The notes under the pieces were generated by a model. It was not told the origin of the DNA and searched no databases. It saw nothing but the letters and a program-made list of their open reading frames with translations. From assembly GCF_013283195.1 (NCBI RefSeq), contig NZ_JABEKT010000001.1, forward strand, positions 2,576,509 through 2,640,508: a DNA stretch of 64,000 nucleotides, written 5' to 3'. Origin of the DNA: Ensifer adhaerens. Lineage in GTDB: Bacteria > Pseudomonadota > Alphaproteobacteria > Rhizobiales > Rhizobiaceae. Positions 1 through 7,858 of this stretch are shown piece after piece. The translations under genes and the position numbers were made by a program. Every line of letters begins with the position of its first letter. Position 1 is the stretch's first letter.

Positions 1-2
1 AT

Positions 3-131
3 GACGACGCCTATCTCGGCCAGGTGATCGACGAAGCCATCGGCCGCAAGCCCAAGGGCCACGATTTCATCATCGACCGCGAGCACAACCGCCCGGCCGT
101 TGCCCGCCACATGAGCGTCACTGGCGGCTGA
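3..131 (+). CDS. C-terminal end of an unrecognised protein (partial)
   Basis: An open frame enters from the left edge and runs about 42 codons to a TGA at 129-131. The residues are hydrophilic and include [18 protein letters not shown] and a HMSVTGG tail. I do not recognise the family from this fragment. The frame has the codon bias of its neighbours and ends where the repeat-rich gap begins, so it is probably the true 3' end of a gene whose body lies outside the window. It converges on the chemotaxis receptor on the other strand. Confidence 0.5.
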   Translation, partial: DDAYLGQVIDEAIGRKPKGHDFIIDREHNRPAVARHMSVTGG

Positions 132-177
132 GCGTCACTGGCGGTCGAGCGAGCCAATATTCATCAGTGCGTGGTCC

Positions 178-228
178 GCCCCTCATCCGCCTGCCGGCAC
201 CTTCTCCCCGCCAGCGGGGCGAAGGACG
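178..228. repeat. Rhizobial palindromic repeat, CTTCTCCCCGC type
   Basis: The segment reads CCCCTCATCCGCCTGCCGGC, then CTTCTCCCCGC and a nearby GGGGCGAAGG complement. This arrangement is familiar from dispersed intergenic repeats in Rhizobiaceae. It lies in the gap between the left-edge gene and the chemotaxis receptor, opposite a related element at 408-450. Confidence 0.6.
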
Positions 229-251
229 CGTGTGGCAGCGCTCCCGCTCCA

Positions 252-306
252 CCCTGAGCCCTGAGCCCTGAGCCCTGAGCCCTGAGCCCTGAGCCCTGAG
301 CCCTGA
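252..306. repeat. Tandem heptamer repeat (CCCTGAG)7 plus 6 nt
   Basis: Seven perfect head-to-tail copies of CCCTGAG occupy 252-300, followed by CCCTGA. There are no spacers between units, so this is a simple tandem repeat of the kind that changes copy number by slippage. It sits between two inverted palindromic repeats and outside any gene I can support. Confidence 0.95.
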
Positions 307-407
307 TGGCGAGGAGTTGAGACGTCGGTCAAGCGCGAATAGCGCGTCGTAAGAGGCCATGTGATGGGTAGAATGGCCCAAGGTCACACGAAACCCATCG
401 CGTGGCA

Positions 408-450
408 CGTCCCCTCTCCCCGCGGGCGGGGAGAGGGTTAGGGTGAGGGG
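408..450. repeat. Rhizobial palindromic repeat, CCCTAACCCTCTCCCCGC type
   Basis: CCCCTCTCCCCGC, then GGGCGGGGAGAGGG, then TTAGGGTGAGGGG form a strong hairpin. Read on the opposite strand it gives the CCCTCACCCTAACCCTCTCCC motif common between rhizobial genes. It lies just beyond the stop of the chemotaxis receptor and could act as a transcription terminator for it. Confidence 0.7.
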
Positions 451-485
451 CAACCGGCAGGCACATCGCACGCCGGAGGCGTCCC

Positions 486-3038
486 TCAAGCTGCGTAGTG
501 TGCTCCGTAACCACGCCCATGCCCCTGGCCGCGAACCATCGACGTGCCAGTCTTGAAACGCTCGATCTTTTCGTTGAGCGCCTCGACCTGCCGGCGCAGG
601 CCGTGGATCTCGGCGGTGTTTTCCTCCACCATCGCCGCGTTCTGCTGGGTGATCAGCTCGACCTCGTGCACCGCCGAGTTGACTTCGTTGAGGCCGGTAT
701 ACTGATCGGCGGCGGCAGCCTCGATGTTGCTGACGAGCTGGTGGATGGTGCCGATGTGGTCGTTGATGACGGCAAGCGCGTCGCCGGTTTCCTGTACCAG
801 CGCCACACCACTTCTGACCTGCGCCGAGCTTTCGGAGATCAGCCCCTTGATCTCGCGCGCAGCCCCGGCGCAGCGCTGGGCAAGTTCCCGTACTTCCTGC
901 GCGACAACGGCAAAGCCGCGACCCGCCTCGCCTGCGCGTGCCGCTTCGACGCCGGCATTGAGCGCCAAGAGGTTGGTCTGGAAGGCGATCTCGTCGATGA
1001 CGCTGATGATCGTGCTGATCTTCTCCGACGAGCGGTTGATCTCCGCCATCGCGTCGATCGCCTTGGCGACTACCTGACCGGAATGCTTGGCGTAGGAATT
1101 GGTCTCGTCGACAGAAACCGTGGTCTTGCGGGCGCTGTCGGCGGTCGAGCGGACGATCTCGGTCAGTTGGCGAAGCGCACGCGAGCTTTCCTCGAGAGCT
1201 GCCGCCTGCTGTTCCGTGCGACGGGCCAGATCGTCGGCCGAGGCCGAGAGGTTGCTGGTGCCACCGGTGATCTCGCCGGTCACCATCCTGACATCGCTGA
1301 GCGTAGCGCGCAGCGCCTCAACAGCATTGTTGTAGGTGCGCGCCATGATCACGTAGTCGGCCGGCAGGTCCTCCGCCATGCCTTCTTCGAGATTGCCGGC
1401 GGCAAGCTCTGCCAGCACGTCAGAAAGTGCGTTCAGCGCCTGCATCTGTTCGGCTTCGATCCGCGCGCGCTCCTCGGCCCGGCGGGCTTCCTCCTCTGCA
1501 GAAAGCGTGCGGGCGGCTTCCGCCTCGCGTCCCAGCCGGACGTTTTCGACCGCGTTGTCGCGGAACACCGCAACCGAGCGCACCATGTCGCCGATCTCGT
1601 CGCCGCGATTGCGGCCTTCGATCGCCACGTCGAGGTCCCCATTGGCCAACCGTGTCATCGTCTCCGTCACGCGCTTCAAGGGGCCGCGCAGCGTTTCGAC
1701 CAGCATCAGGCCGCCGATGATGGCAAGCAGCGTGCCCGCTACCATCGCCACGATCGACATGTCTGCCGAACGCTGGCTGTCTGCCTTACCGACCTCCTGG
1801 GCGCTGCTGACGAAGCTTTCGAGTGTCGCGCTCGCGCCGGCCACCAACGTCGAGGCGGCAGCCTTGGCTTCCTGCCAGCGCCCGCCGACGTCGATCAGGG
1901 CCGCCGTGCCCGTGTCGATATTGTCGAGCGAAGGCTTGAGCTTGGCCGGCAGGTCGCGAAGTGCTGCATTCTTGCCGCCGAGCTCGGACAATTTGCCCGC
2001 GCTGTCGCGAACGGCCTGAATGTCGGCCATCACCAGGTCACGACTTTCCGCGTCAAGCTTGCGGTGCAGCTCGCTGATGTGCAGCCGGGTGCTGTCGAGA
2101 GCCTTGAAGGTGTCGCCCATCAGCGCGATCAGCGTCTTCAGCTGGGAGATTTCGCTATCCATGCCGACGAAGCGCTTGGCAGCCGTGTCAGAGTTCTTGG
2201 CAGCTTCCTTGCCGAAATCGGCTTCGTATTTCGAGAATTTGCTGAGGATCGGCACCAGCGCGTTCTTCTTTGTTTCACTGTCTTCAGCGCCGGCAAGGAT
2301 CGCCTGAACCTTGAGCGCCTGCTCCTTCAATTCTGCAATCGGCTTTTGAACCTTTTCCGAAGCGATCGTCTCAGCCTCCCCGATCTGTTTGATCAGATGC
2401 GGCAGCAACTTGCCGGCCTGGTCGATCTTGGCATCGGCACTGGCCGCCATCGTCACCGGCAGGCGGAACTTCTTGATGCGCTCGGCAACGCCCTGATAGG
2501 CCGCGGCATCGAACAGCAGCGCCTTGGCGAAGGCTTCCTTCTCGCCCGATTCCTTGCGGATGATGTCGATCTGCTTGTAGGCGCTGTTGCCCTGCGCCGT
2601 CATTTCGGTGAGCGCCGCCTCGAGCGACGCCGTTACCTGATCCTGCTCGACCTTGATCGACCACAGCTTGTCGGTCTGGGCGCGCATCGCGTCACCGAGC
2701 GAAAGCACCGAGGCGATCTCCGATTTGTCCGCCTCGCGCGTCAAAAGGCCGTCGAGCGCGCGGACGCCCGCTTCCTGCTCGTCGACCTGTGCACTCAGCG
2801 CGGCCCTCGTCTCTTCGCTCGGTTGATCGGCAAAGCCCTGCAGCGCACCGCGCAGCGCCTGGAAATCCGAGAGATTGTTGATGGTTTCCCGCGTCACGGT
2901 CATATGGCCGTTGAGCGTTCGCGCGGTGAAAAAGCCGACAAGGCCGATACCCGCGATCAGCACCACAAGCGGAACCACGAAGAGCAGGACTTTGGTGACG
3001 ATACGCAGTCGCTGCAGCAGACGATCGATGAAAGACAT
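486..3038 (-). CDS. Methyl-accepting chemotaxis protein with large periplasmic domain
   Basis: An inner-membrane chemoreceptor that would signal to CheA/CheW. The 850-residue protein has a first membrane helix at about 18-38, a long helical periplasmic region to about 425, a second membrane helix at about 425-447, a HAMP domain to about 500, a coiled linker, a second HAMP-like segment (AAGNLEEGM) and an MCP signalling domain. The signalling hairpin tip contains [21 protein letters not shown]. The C terminus (GYGAHYAA) lacks the aromatic pentapeptide that tethers CheR/CheB in some receptors. The ligand is unknown. The gene is apparently monocistronic and its 5' end faces the EamA gene. Confidence 0.93.
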   Translation of the reverse strand: MSFIDRLLQRLRIVTKVLLFVVPLVVLIAGIGLVGFFTARTLNGHMTVTRETINNLSDFQALRGALQGFADQPSEETRAALSAQVDEQEAGVRALDGLLTREADKSEIASVLSLGDAMRAQTDKLWSIKVEQDQVTASLEAALTEMTAQGNSAYKQIDIIRKESGEKEAFAKALLFDAAAYQGVAERIKKFRLPVTMAASADAKIDQAGKLLPHLIKQIGEAETIASEKVQKPIAELKEQALKVQAILAGAEDSETKKNALVPILSKFSKYEADFGKEAAKNSDTAAKRFVGMDSEISQLKTLIALMGDTFKALDSTRLHISELHRKLDAESRDLVMADIQAVRDSAGKLSELGGKNAALRDLPAKLKPSLDNIDTGTAALIDVGGRWQEAKAAASTLVAGASATLESFVSSAQEVGKADSQRSADMSIVAMVAGTLLAIIGGLMLVETLRGPLKRVTETMTRLANGDLDVAIEGRNRGDEIGDMVRSVAVFRDNAVENVRLGREAEAARTLSAEEEARRAEERARIEAEQMQALNALSDVLAELAAGNLEEGMAEDLPADYVIMARTYNNAVEALRATLSDVRMVTGEITGGTSNLSASADDLARRTEQQAAALEESSRALRQLTEIVRSTADSARKTTVSVDETNSYAKHSGQVVAKAIDAMAEINRSSEKISTIISVIDEIAFQTNLLALNAGVEAARAGEAGRGFAVVAQEVRELAQRCAGAAREIKGLISESSAQVRSGVALVQETGDALAVINDHIGTIHQLVSNIEAAAADQYTGLNEVNSAVHEVELITQQNAAMVEENTAEIHGLRRQVEALNEKIERFKTGTSMVRGQGHGRGYGAHYAA

Positions 3039-3491
3039 TGCGGACCCCAGATTATTCTTATGAGAAACATGTCCGCGCGGTGGCTTCTCTTATTGGAAGC
3101 ATGGTGTGAAGTCTCGGCGCAAGCGCCTCCCAGGCCCCGACCGACACCCCTTGAATGGCGCGCTACCAGGGTTCCGGCGCACGCCATCCACCGATCGCAT
3201 CATGCGATTGGAAGCGGAATGTTCGGGACGATAGGCAGCGAAACTTAAGATTCCGCGAATAGAAGCGGCGCCTAATAGCCCTGCGTTCCAGGCTGACACA
3301 GTCTTCGATCGGCCTGAACTGACCGGCAGGACACCGTTTTACTTGCGATGGAAGAAAAAACGCCCTTCGGCCGCTTGGTGTTTGCACAAAATGACGGCCG
3401 ATGCTTAAACGGTATGCGACATCCGGCAACGGATTCGCCCTCCCCATCCGCCTCAGGCCCCAGCCCGATCCGGCGCCGCAGGACAGCCAGC
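3039..3491. other. Gene-free divergent intergenic region
   Basis: This gap separates the chemoreceptor start from the most likely start of the EamA exporter. An in-frame upstream ATG at 3348 would extend the exporter by 48 hydrophilic residues of atypical composition, which I consider non-coding. I see no recognisable RNA gene or repeat here. Both promoters should lie in this stretch. Confidence 0.5.
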
Positions 3492-4400
3492 ATGCAATCC
3501 TCCAGCAATTTCCGTGGCATCGTCTTCATGTGTTTGGCGATGATCGCCTTTTCCTGCAACGACGCCCTGGTGAAATCGGTGACCGGAGCGATGAATGTCG
3601 GCCAGATCATGTTCGTGCGCGGGCTGTTGACCACCTTGATGGTGATCGTCATTGCCCGGCACTTCCGCGCATTTCGCCCGCTGCGCACCATCCTGAAGCC
3701 GGTCATCATCCTGCGCATCGTCATGGAGGCACTGGCCTCCATCACCTATATTTCCGCCCTTGGCCAGATTCCGCTCGCCAATGCCTCGGCCATCATGCAG
3801 GCGCTGCCGCTGGCCGTTACGCTCGGCGCCGCAGTATTTCTCGGCGAGCCCGTTGGCTGGCGGCGCTGGACCGCCATCTTCGTCGGTTTCATTGGCGTGC
3901 TGATCGTGCTCCGCCCCGGACCTGAAGGTTTTACGCCGGCCGCGCTCACGGTTGTCGCCTGCGTCTTCTGCACCGCGACACGCGACCTCTGTACCCGCCG
4001 CATCGACCACGACATCCCTTCGCTCTATATCACCGTGACGACGGCGCTGGTGACGACCTTGGTCGGCGCCGCACTGATCGTGCCGCTCGGCGGCTGGCAA
4101 TCGATGTCGTCAACCACGATGACCCACGTCGCCGCCGCCAGCCTGCTGCTGATGGTTGGATACCAGACGATAGTGCTCGCCATGCGTGGCGGCGACATCT
4201 CCGTCATCGCGCCCTTCCGCTACACCAGCCTGCTCTTTGCGATCACGATCGGCATTTTCTTCTTTTCGGAGAAGCCGGATGCATGGATGCTGGTGGGCGT
4301 CGCCGTCATCGTCGGTTCAGGTCTCTACACCTTCTACCGCGAGAGCCGGCGTGGCAAAAATCCTGTCGCCCAGAGCGCGGTGACCGGGCCACTCGAATAG
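3492..4400 (+). CDS. EamA/DMT family inner-membrane transporter
   Basis: A 302-residue polytopic protein with about ten predicted membrane helices in two EamA repeats. The first repeat begins GIVFMCLAMIAFSCNDALVKS, and the second ends with a helix near residue 290. DMT members export metabolites or amino-acid-like compounds, but the substrate cannot be told from sequence. I chose ATG 3492 because hydrophobic homology starts right after it. The in-frame ATG 3348 adds only unrelated residues. mobA starts 17 nt downstream on the same strand, so the two may be co-transcribed. Confidence 0.85.
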   Translation: MQSSSNFRGIVFMCLAMIAFSCNDALVKSVTGAMNVGQIMFVRGLLTTLMVIVIARHFRAFRPLRTILKPVIILRIVMEALASITYISALGQIPLANASAIMQALPLAVTLGAAVFLGEPVGWRRWTAIFVGFIGVLIVLRPGPEGFTPAALTVVACVFCTATRDLCTRRIDHDIPSLYITVTTALVTTLVGAALIVPLGGWQSMSSTTMTHVAAASLLLMVGYQTIVLAMRGGDISVIAPFRYTSLLFAITIGIFFFSEKPDAWMLVGVAVIVGSGLYTFYRESRRGKNPVAQSAVTGPLE

Positions 4401-4416
4401 GAACGACGATCCCAGG

Positions 4417-5079
4417 ATGCCAACGGCAACGACTTCAGATGAGAGACATGCGCCTCGGCCGGCGGTTGTGCTTGCCGGCGGACTATCCCGCCGCATGGGT
4501 CAGCCGAAATCCGAGCTGAACCTCGGTGGAAAGCCACTTCTGTCGCGGGTCCTCTCCCGGCTCGAGCCTCAGGCCGATGGTATCACCATCAACCTCAATG
4601 GCACCGGGCTGCACATGATCGGCAGCCGCACGGTGATCGGCGACACGGTGCCCGGCTTTCTCGGTCCGCTTGCCGGCGTCCTGGCCGCCATGCGCCACAC
4701 AGCCGCAACGACGCCAGCGGCAAGTCATGTTCTCGTCGTGCCGACGGATACGCCGTTCTTTCCGCCAGACCTCAGCCGGCGACTGACGATGGCGATGACC
4801 GCGCATGGCCAGATTGCCGTGGCAGCATCCAACGGCGCCCTGCATCCGCTCTTTGCGCTCTGGCCGGTCGCGCTCGCCGACGATCTCGAGAGCTGGCTGA
4901 CCACCGATCCGAAACGCCGCGTGCGCGCCTTCATCGAGCGGCACCCGAACGTCACGGTCGATTTCCCGATGACAGACACGGCCGGCGGCATGTTTGACCC
5001 GTTCTTCAACATCAACACGCCTGATGACCTCAAGCAGGCCGAAGAGTGGCTGCATATCCTTGGAGAGAGTGCCGCATGA
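4417..5079 (+). CDS. mobA: Molybdenum cofactor guanylyltransferase MobA
   Basis: Cytoplasmic enzyme that joins GMP from GTP to Mo-molybdopterin to form the guanine dinucleotide cofactor used by DMSO-reductase-family enzymes. The nucleotide-binding signature LAGGLSRRMG lies at residues 19-28, followed by a conserved lysine (K31). A PTDTPFF segment near residue 110 fits the metal-binding aspartate region. The length (220 aa) is normal for the family. Its stop overlaps the mobB start (ATGA at 5076-5079), which indicates translational coupling and one cofactor-maturation operon. Confidence 0.93.
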   Translation: MPTATTSDERHAPRPAVVLAGGLSRRMGQPKSELNLGGKPLLSRVLSRLEPQADGITINLNGTGLHMIGSRTVIGDTVPGFLGPLAGVLAAMRHTAATTPAASHVLVVPTDTPFFPPDLSRRLTMAMTAHGQIAVAASNGALHPLFALWPVALADDLESWLTTDPKRRVRAFIERHPNVTVDFPMTDTAGGMFDPFFNINTPDDLKQAEEWLHILGESAA

Positions 5080-5603
5080 CCGGAACGAAAATCTTCGGAA
5101 TAGCTGGCTGGAAGAACTCGGGAAAAACCGGCCTGATGGTCCGCCTTGTCACCGAGTTGACGGCGCGTGGATACGTCGTCTCGACCGTCAAGCACGCCCA
5201 TCATGATTTCGACATCGACAAGGTCGGAGCCGACAGTTTTCGCCATCGGGAAGCAGGCGCCCACGAAGTCACTATCGTTTCCGGTACGCGCTTTGCGATC
5301 ATGCATGAGCTGCGCGGTGCGCCCGAGCCGAGCTTCGAGGAGATCATCGCCCGACTCGCGCCTTGCGATCTGGTTCTGGTCGAAGGCTACAAGCGCGAGC
5401 CGATCCCCAAGATCGAGGCGCGTCGGCTCGAATCGGCGAACCGCGAGCCCTTGGCGCCGACAGATCCACATATCTGCGCCATTGCCGCCGATCATCCGGT
5501 CGCAGACACGAAGCTTGCGGTCTTCGATCTCGATGATACCGATGCGATTGCCGATTTTGTCGAGCAGATCACGGGCCTGACGCGAAAGAGCAGCACGCCC
5601 TGA
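5076..5603 (+). CDS. mobB: Molybdopterin-guanine dinucleotide biosynthesis adaptor MobB
   Basis: A P-loop GTP-binding partner of MobA. The start overlapping the mobA stop gives MTGTKIFGIAGWKNSGKTG, which places the Walker A motif GWKNSGKT at residues 11-18, as expected for MobB. An in-frame ATG 30 nt upstream lies inside mobA and is less likely. Later residues include LVLVEGYKREPIPKIEARR, a family-typical stretch. At 175 residues the protein is of normal length. It ends 13 nt before the convergent Sel1-repeat gene. Confidence 0.93.
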   Translation: MTGTKIFGIAGWKNSGKTGLMVRLVTELTARGYVVSTVKHAHHDFDIDKVGADSFRHREAGAHEVTIVSGTRFAIMHELRGAPEPSFEEIIARLAPCDLVLVEGYKREPIPKIEARRLESANREPLAPTDPHICAIAADHPVADTKLAVFDLDDTDAIADFVEQITGLTRKSSTP

Positions 5604-5616
5604 CGCGTCGATCGCG

Positions 5617-6870
5617 TCACTTCTTCGGCAGCGCGTCGAGATACTGTTGCGCCTCCGGGATCCCTTGGGCCGCCGCCTTGCGATACCATTCGGTCGCCGC
5701 AACATCATCCTTGGCAACGCCCTCGCCTCGCTCATACAGCAGCGCGAGATTGTACTGTGAACGCGCATGGCCCTGCTCCGCAGCCCGGCGGAACCACGAG
5801 ACGGCCTTGGCATCGTCCTTGCCGACACCCCGTCCGCTGTAATAGGCAAAGCCGAGATTGTACTGTGCCGAGGCATTCGCCCCTTCGGCTGCCGAACGAA
5901 GCCAGTGCATCGCCTCGACCTCGTTGCGCGGAACACCCATACCTCTGCCGTAGATCAGCGACAGGTTGAACTGGGCGACGGCATCCCCCTTGTCGGCAGC
6001 GGCGCGAAGCCAAAGCATGCCTCTTTCAGTGTCGATGCGACCCGCCCGGCCATCCATGTAGCGCAGGCCGACCACGACCTGGGCCTCAAGATTGCCCGCT
6101 TCCGCAGAGCGCAAATACCAGCGCATGGCTTCCAGCGGATCAGGAGCGGCTCCGGCCCCCCTGTCATACATCATGCCAAGATTGAACTGCGCGCCATCAT
6201 GGCCGAGCTGGGCCGCCTTCAATGTCCAGCGGTATGCCTCAGCCTCGTTCCTGGGCGCTCCGGTGAGACCAAGGTGAACAATGCCGAGATTGTACATTGC
6301 GGGCGCATAACCCTGCTCCGCTGCCTTCAATGACCAGCGAACTGATTCTGCATTGTCACGCTTCGTGCCCCGACCGTCCCGATAAAGAACCGCGAGATTG
6401 TACTGAGCCTGATCGTCGCCCTGCTCAGCCGCCAGCAGGTAATATTGCAGCGCCTGTGCCTCATCCTTCCCGACACCCAATCCTCGTTCGTAGAGGAGGC
6501 CAAGATTGTACTGAGCGAATGCCGTGCCGCGTCCTGCCGCCATGGAATACCAGCGCTTTGCCTCGGCATAGTTTCGTCTGACGCCGGCAGCGCCTTTCAT
6601 GTAGATCCCGCCGAGATTGACCTGCGCCTTGGTGCTGCCATTGTCGGCCGCCCGTCGGTACCAGCCAATGGCTTTCATCACGTCAATTGGGACACCCTCT
6701 CCCTTCTCGTAACGTGAACCGAGCCGAAACTGCGCCTCGACATCCCCTTCGTCCGCCAACGTCCGATCCTTTTCTAACTCGGCGACGGCGCTGGTCGTTT
6801 CCGCCGACGCCAAGGGCGCAACCACGCTGAATGCAAGGGCAGCAATCAGGCCGAAGACGGTGCGTTTCAT
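5617..6870 (-). CDS. Secreted Sel1-like tetratricopeptide repeat protein
   Basis: A 417-residue protein with an N-terminal signal peptide (hydrophobic core FGLIAALAFSVVAPLASA) and about ten 36-residue Sel1-like repeats. Each repeat carries a variant of AQYNLGLLYERGLGV followed by A..WYRRAAEQG. Such solenoids mediate protein-protein contacts, often in the periplasm or at the envelope, and have no enzymatic activity of their own. A GGAGGAACGA ribosome-binding site precedes the start. The gene converges on mobB and stands alone. The partner is unknown. In rhizobia related proteins influence exopolysaccharide or stress signalling, but that role is not shown here. Confidence 0.88.
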   Translation of the reverse strand: MKRTVFGLIAALAFSVVAPLASAETTSAVAELEKDRTLADEGDVEAQFRLGSRYEKGEGVPIDVMKAIGWYRRAADNGSTKAQVNLGGIYMKGAAGVRRNYAEAKRWYSMAAGRGTAFAQYNLGLLYERGLGVGKDEAQALQYYLLAAEQGDDQAQYNLAVLYRDGRGTKRDNAESVRWSLKAAEQGYAPAMYNLGIVHLGLTGAPRNEAEAYRWTLKAAQLGHDGAQFNLGMMYDRGAGAAPDPLEAMRWYLRSAEAGNLEAQVVVGLRYMDGRAGRIDTERGMLWLRAAADKGDAVAQFNLSLIYGRGMGVPRNEVEAMHWLRSAAEGANASAQYNLGFAYYSGRGVGKDDAKAVSWFRRAAEQGHARSQYNLALLYERGEGVAKDDVAATEWYRKAAAQGIPEAQQYLDALPKK

Positions 6871-7011
6871 TCGTTCCTCCGGAGACGGATCAATCCGCCT
6901 CGGAAGCTAAACAACGAAAAGTTGATTCGCCACGGGTTTCAACCCGAAACAGGAAAGGGAGCGTGCAAGACCTGGTCTACCGCTTGAAGCAACCCCAAAA
7001 GTCGAGCAGCG

Positions 7012-7755
7012 TCAGTTGGTGGCGCCGACCGTCATCTCGTCGGGAATGTCATCGAGGCGCACGAAGTTGTAGCCCTTCGCCTTCAGGTCGAGAATGCCGC
7101 GCGCGACGCCGGCGCCGGCCGCATGTGTCGGCTGGTTGATATGGGCGATGATCACGTCGCCGTCCCGGGCATTGCGGATGCGCTTCTCGGCCATCGCCGC
7201 GCCCAGCAGCGAACCGCCGTCGCCGTTTACCGAATAGCCTGCAATGCGGTAACCCATCTCGCGGATCTGGCTCATCGAGGTGTGGGTGTATTTCGCCGTT
7301 GCGCCGCGGAACCAGCGCGGCGCCGCAAGGCCGTGCGCCTTGATCGCCGCCGCACCACCTTCGACCTCGGCTGCAACGGCAGCACTCGAACCGGCAGCCG
7401 CCAGCCCATAGACGGAAACCTTGATGTCGATTGGCGGCACGTGCATGGCGCCGTGATCCTCGATTTCGAAGAGATCCGGATGCGCCTTCATCACCTCGAC
7501 CACCAACCCGTTGCGCTTCAGCCACCGCGCCGTCACGAAGATCGTCGCCGGGATGCGGTTTTCGATCAGCGTGCCGAGGATGCGCATGTCCGTTGCGCCA
7601 CTGCAGGCATCGAGCGTCAACGCCACGCGCGGCGGTTGATCCTTGCCGGCAGGATTGCTCGGAAGCCGCAGGTCGGGCTCGACGAGAGCCGGTGCCGCAT
7701 GGGCGGCCGGGGCGAACAGGACAAAGGAGGCAAGGAGCAGAGCAGTGGTTTTCAT
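7012..7755 (-). CDS. Exported polysaccharide deacetylase family protein
   Basis: A 247-residue NodB-homology protein with signal peptide (MKTTALLLASFVLFAPAAHA). The first catalytic motif, normally TFDD, appears as LTLDACSG near residues 47-53. A second motif with two histidines (EDHGAMHVPP) fits the metal-binding H-x-x-x-H site. Late residues include DGDVIIAHINQPTHAAG. The fold removes acyl groups from N-acetylated sugars, but the substrate is unknown. The single Asp in motif 1 is a deviation seen in a recognisable subgroup, so activity is plausible but not certain. It lies downstream of, and on the same strand as, the OmpA-family gene, with a hairpin between them. Confidence 0.82.
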   Translation of the reverse strand: MKTTALLLASFVLFAPAAHAAPALVEPDLRLPSNPAGKDQPPRVALTLDACSGATDMRILGTLIENRIPATIFVTARWLKRNGLVVEVMKAHPDLFEIEDHGAMHVPPIDIKVSVYGLAAAGSSAAVAAEVEGGAAAIKAHGLAAPRWFRGATAKYTHTSMSQIREMGYRIAGYSVNGDGGSLLGAAMAEKRIRNARDGDVIIAHINQPTHAAGAGVARGILDLKAKGYNFVRLDDIPDEMTVGATN

Positions 7756-7791
7756 GGCAATCCTGGAAAGAAGTCTCGGAATGAAACGGCA

Positions 7792-7819
7792 GAAACCCGC
7801 CCTTTGAAAGGCGGGTTTC
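7792..7819 (-). terminator. Hairpin downstream of the OmpA-family gene
   Basis: GAAACCCGCC at 7792-7801 pairs perfectly with GGCGGGTTTC at 7810-7819 and the stem continues into the loop. It follows the stop of the OmpA-family gene on the minus strand. The run of U beyond the stem is weak, so it may be a processing or stability hairpin rather than a strict terminator. Confidence 0.55.
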
Positions 7820-7858
7820 GCATATTCTAAGCAGACGCTCGAGCCAGGCTCGAACCTG

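Noticed and set aside
252-306. CRISPR-like repeat array
   Set aside because: The unit is only 7 nt and there are no spacers, so it is a simple tandem repeat.
498-3248. 916-residue open frame on the plus strand
   Set aside because: It is antisense to the clear chemoreceptor gene, has no recognisable domain, and results from the codon bias of GC-rich DNA.
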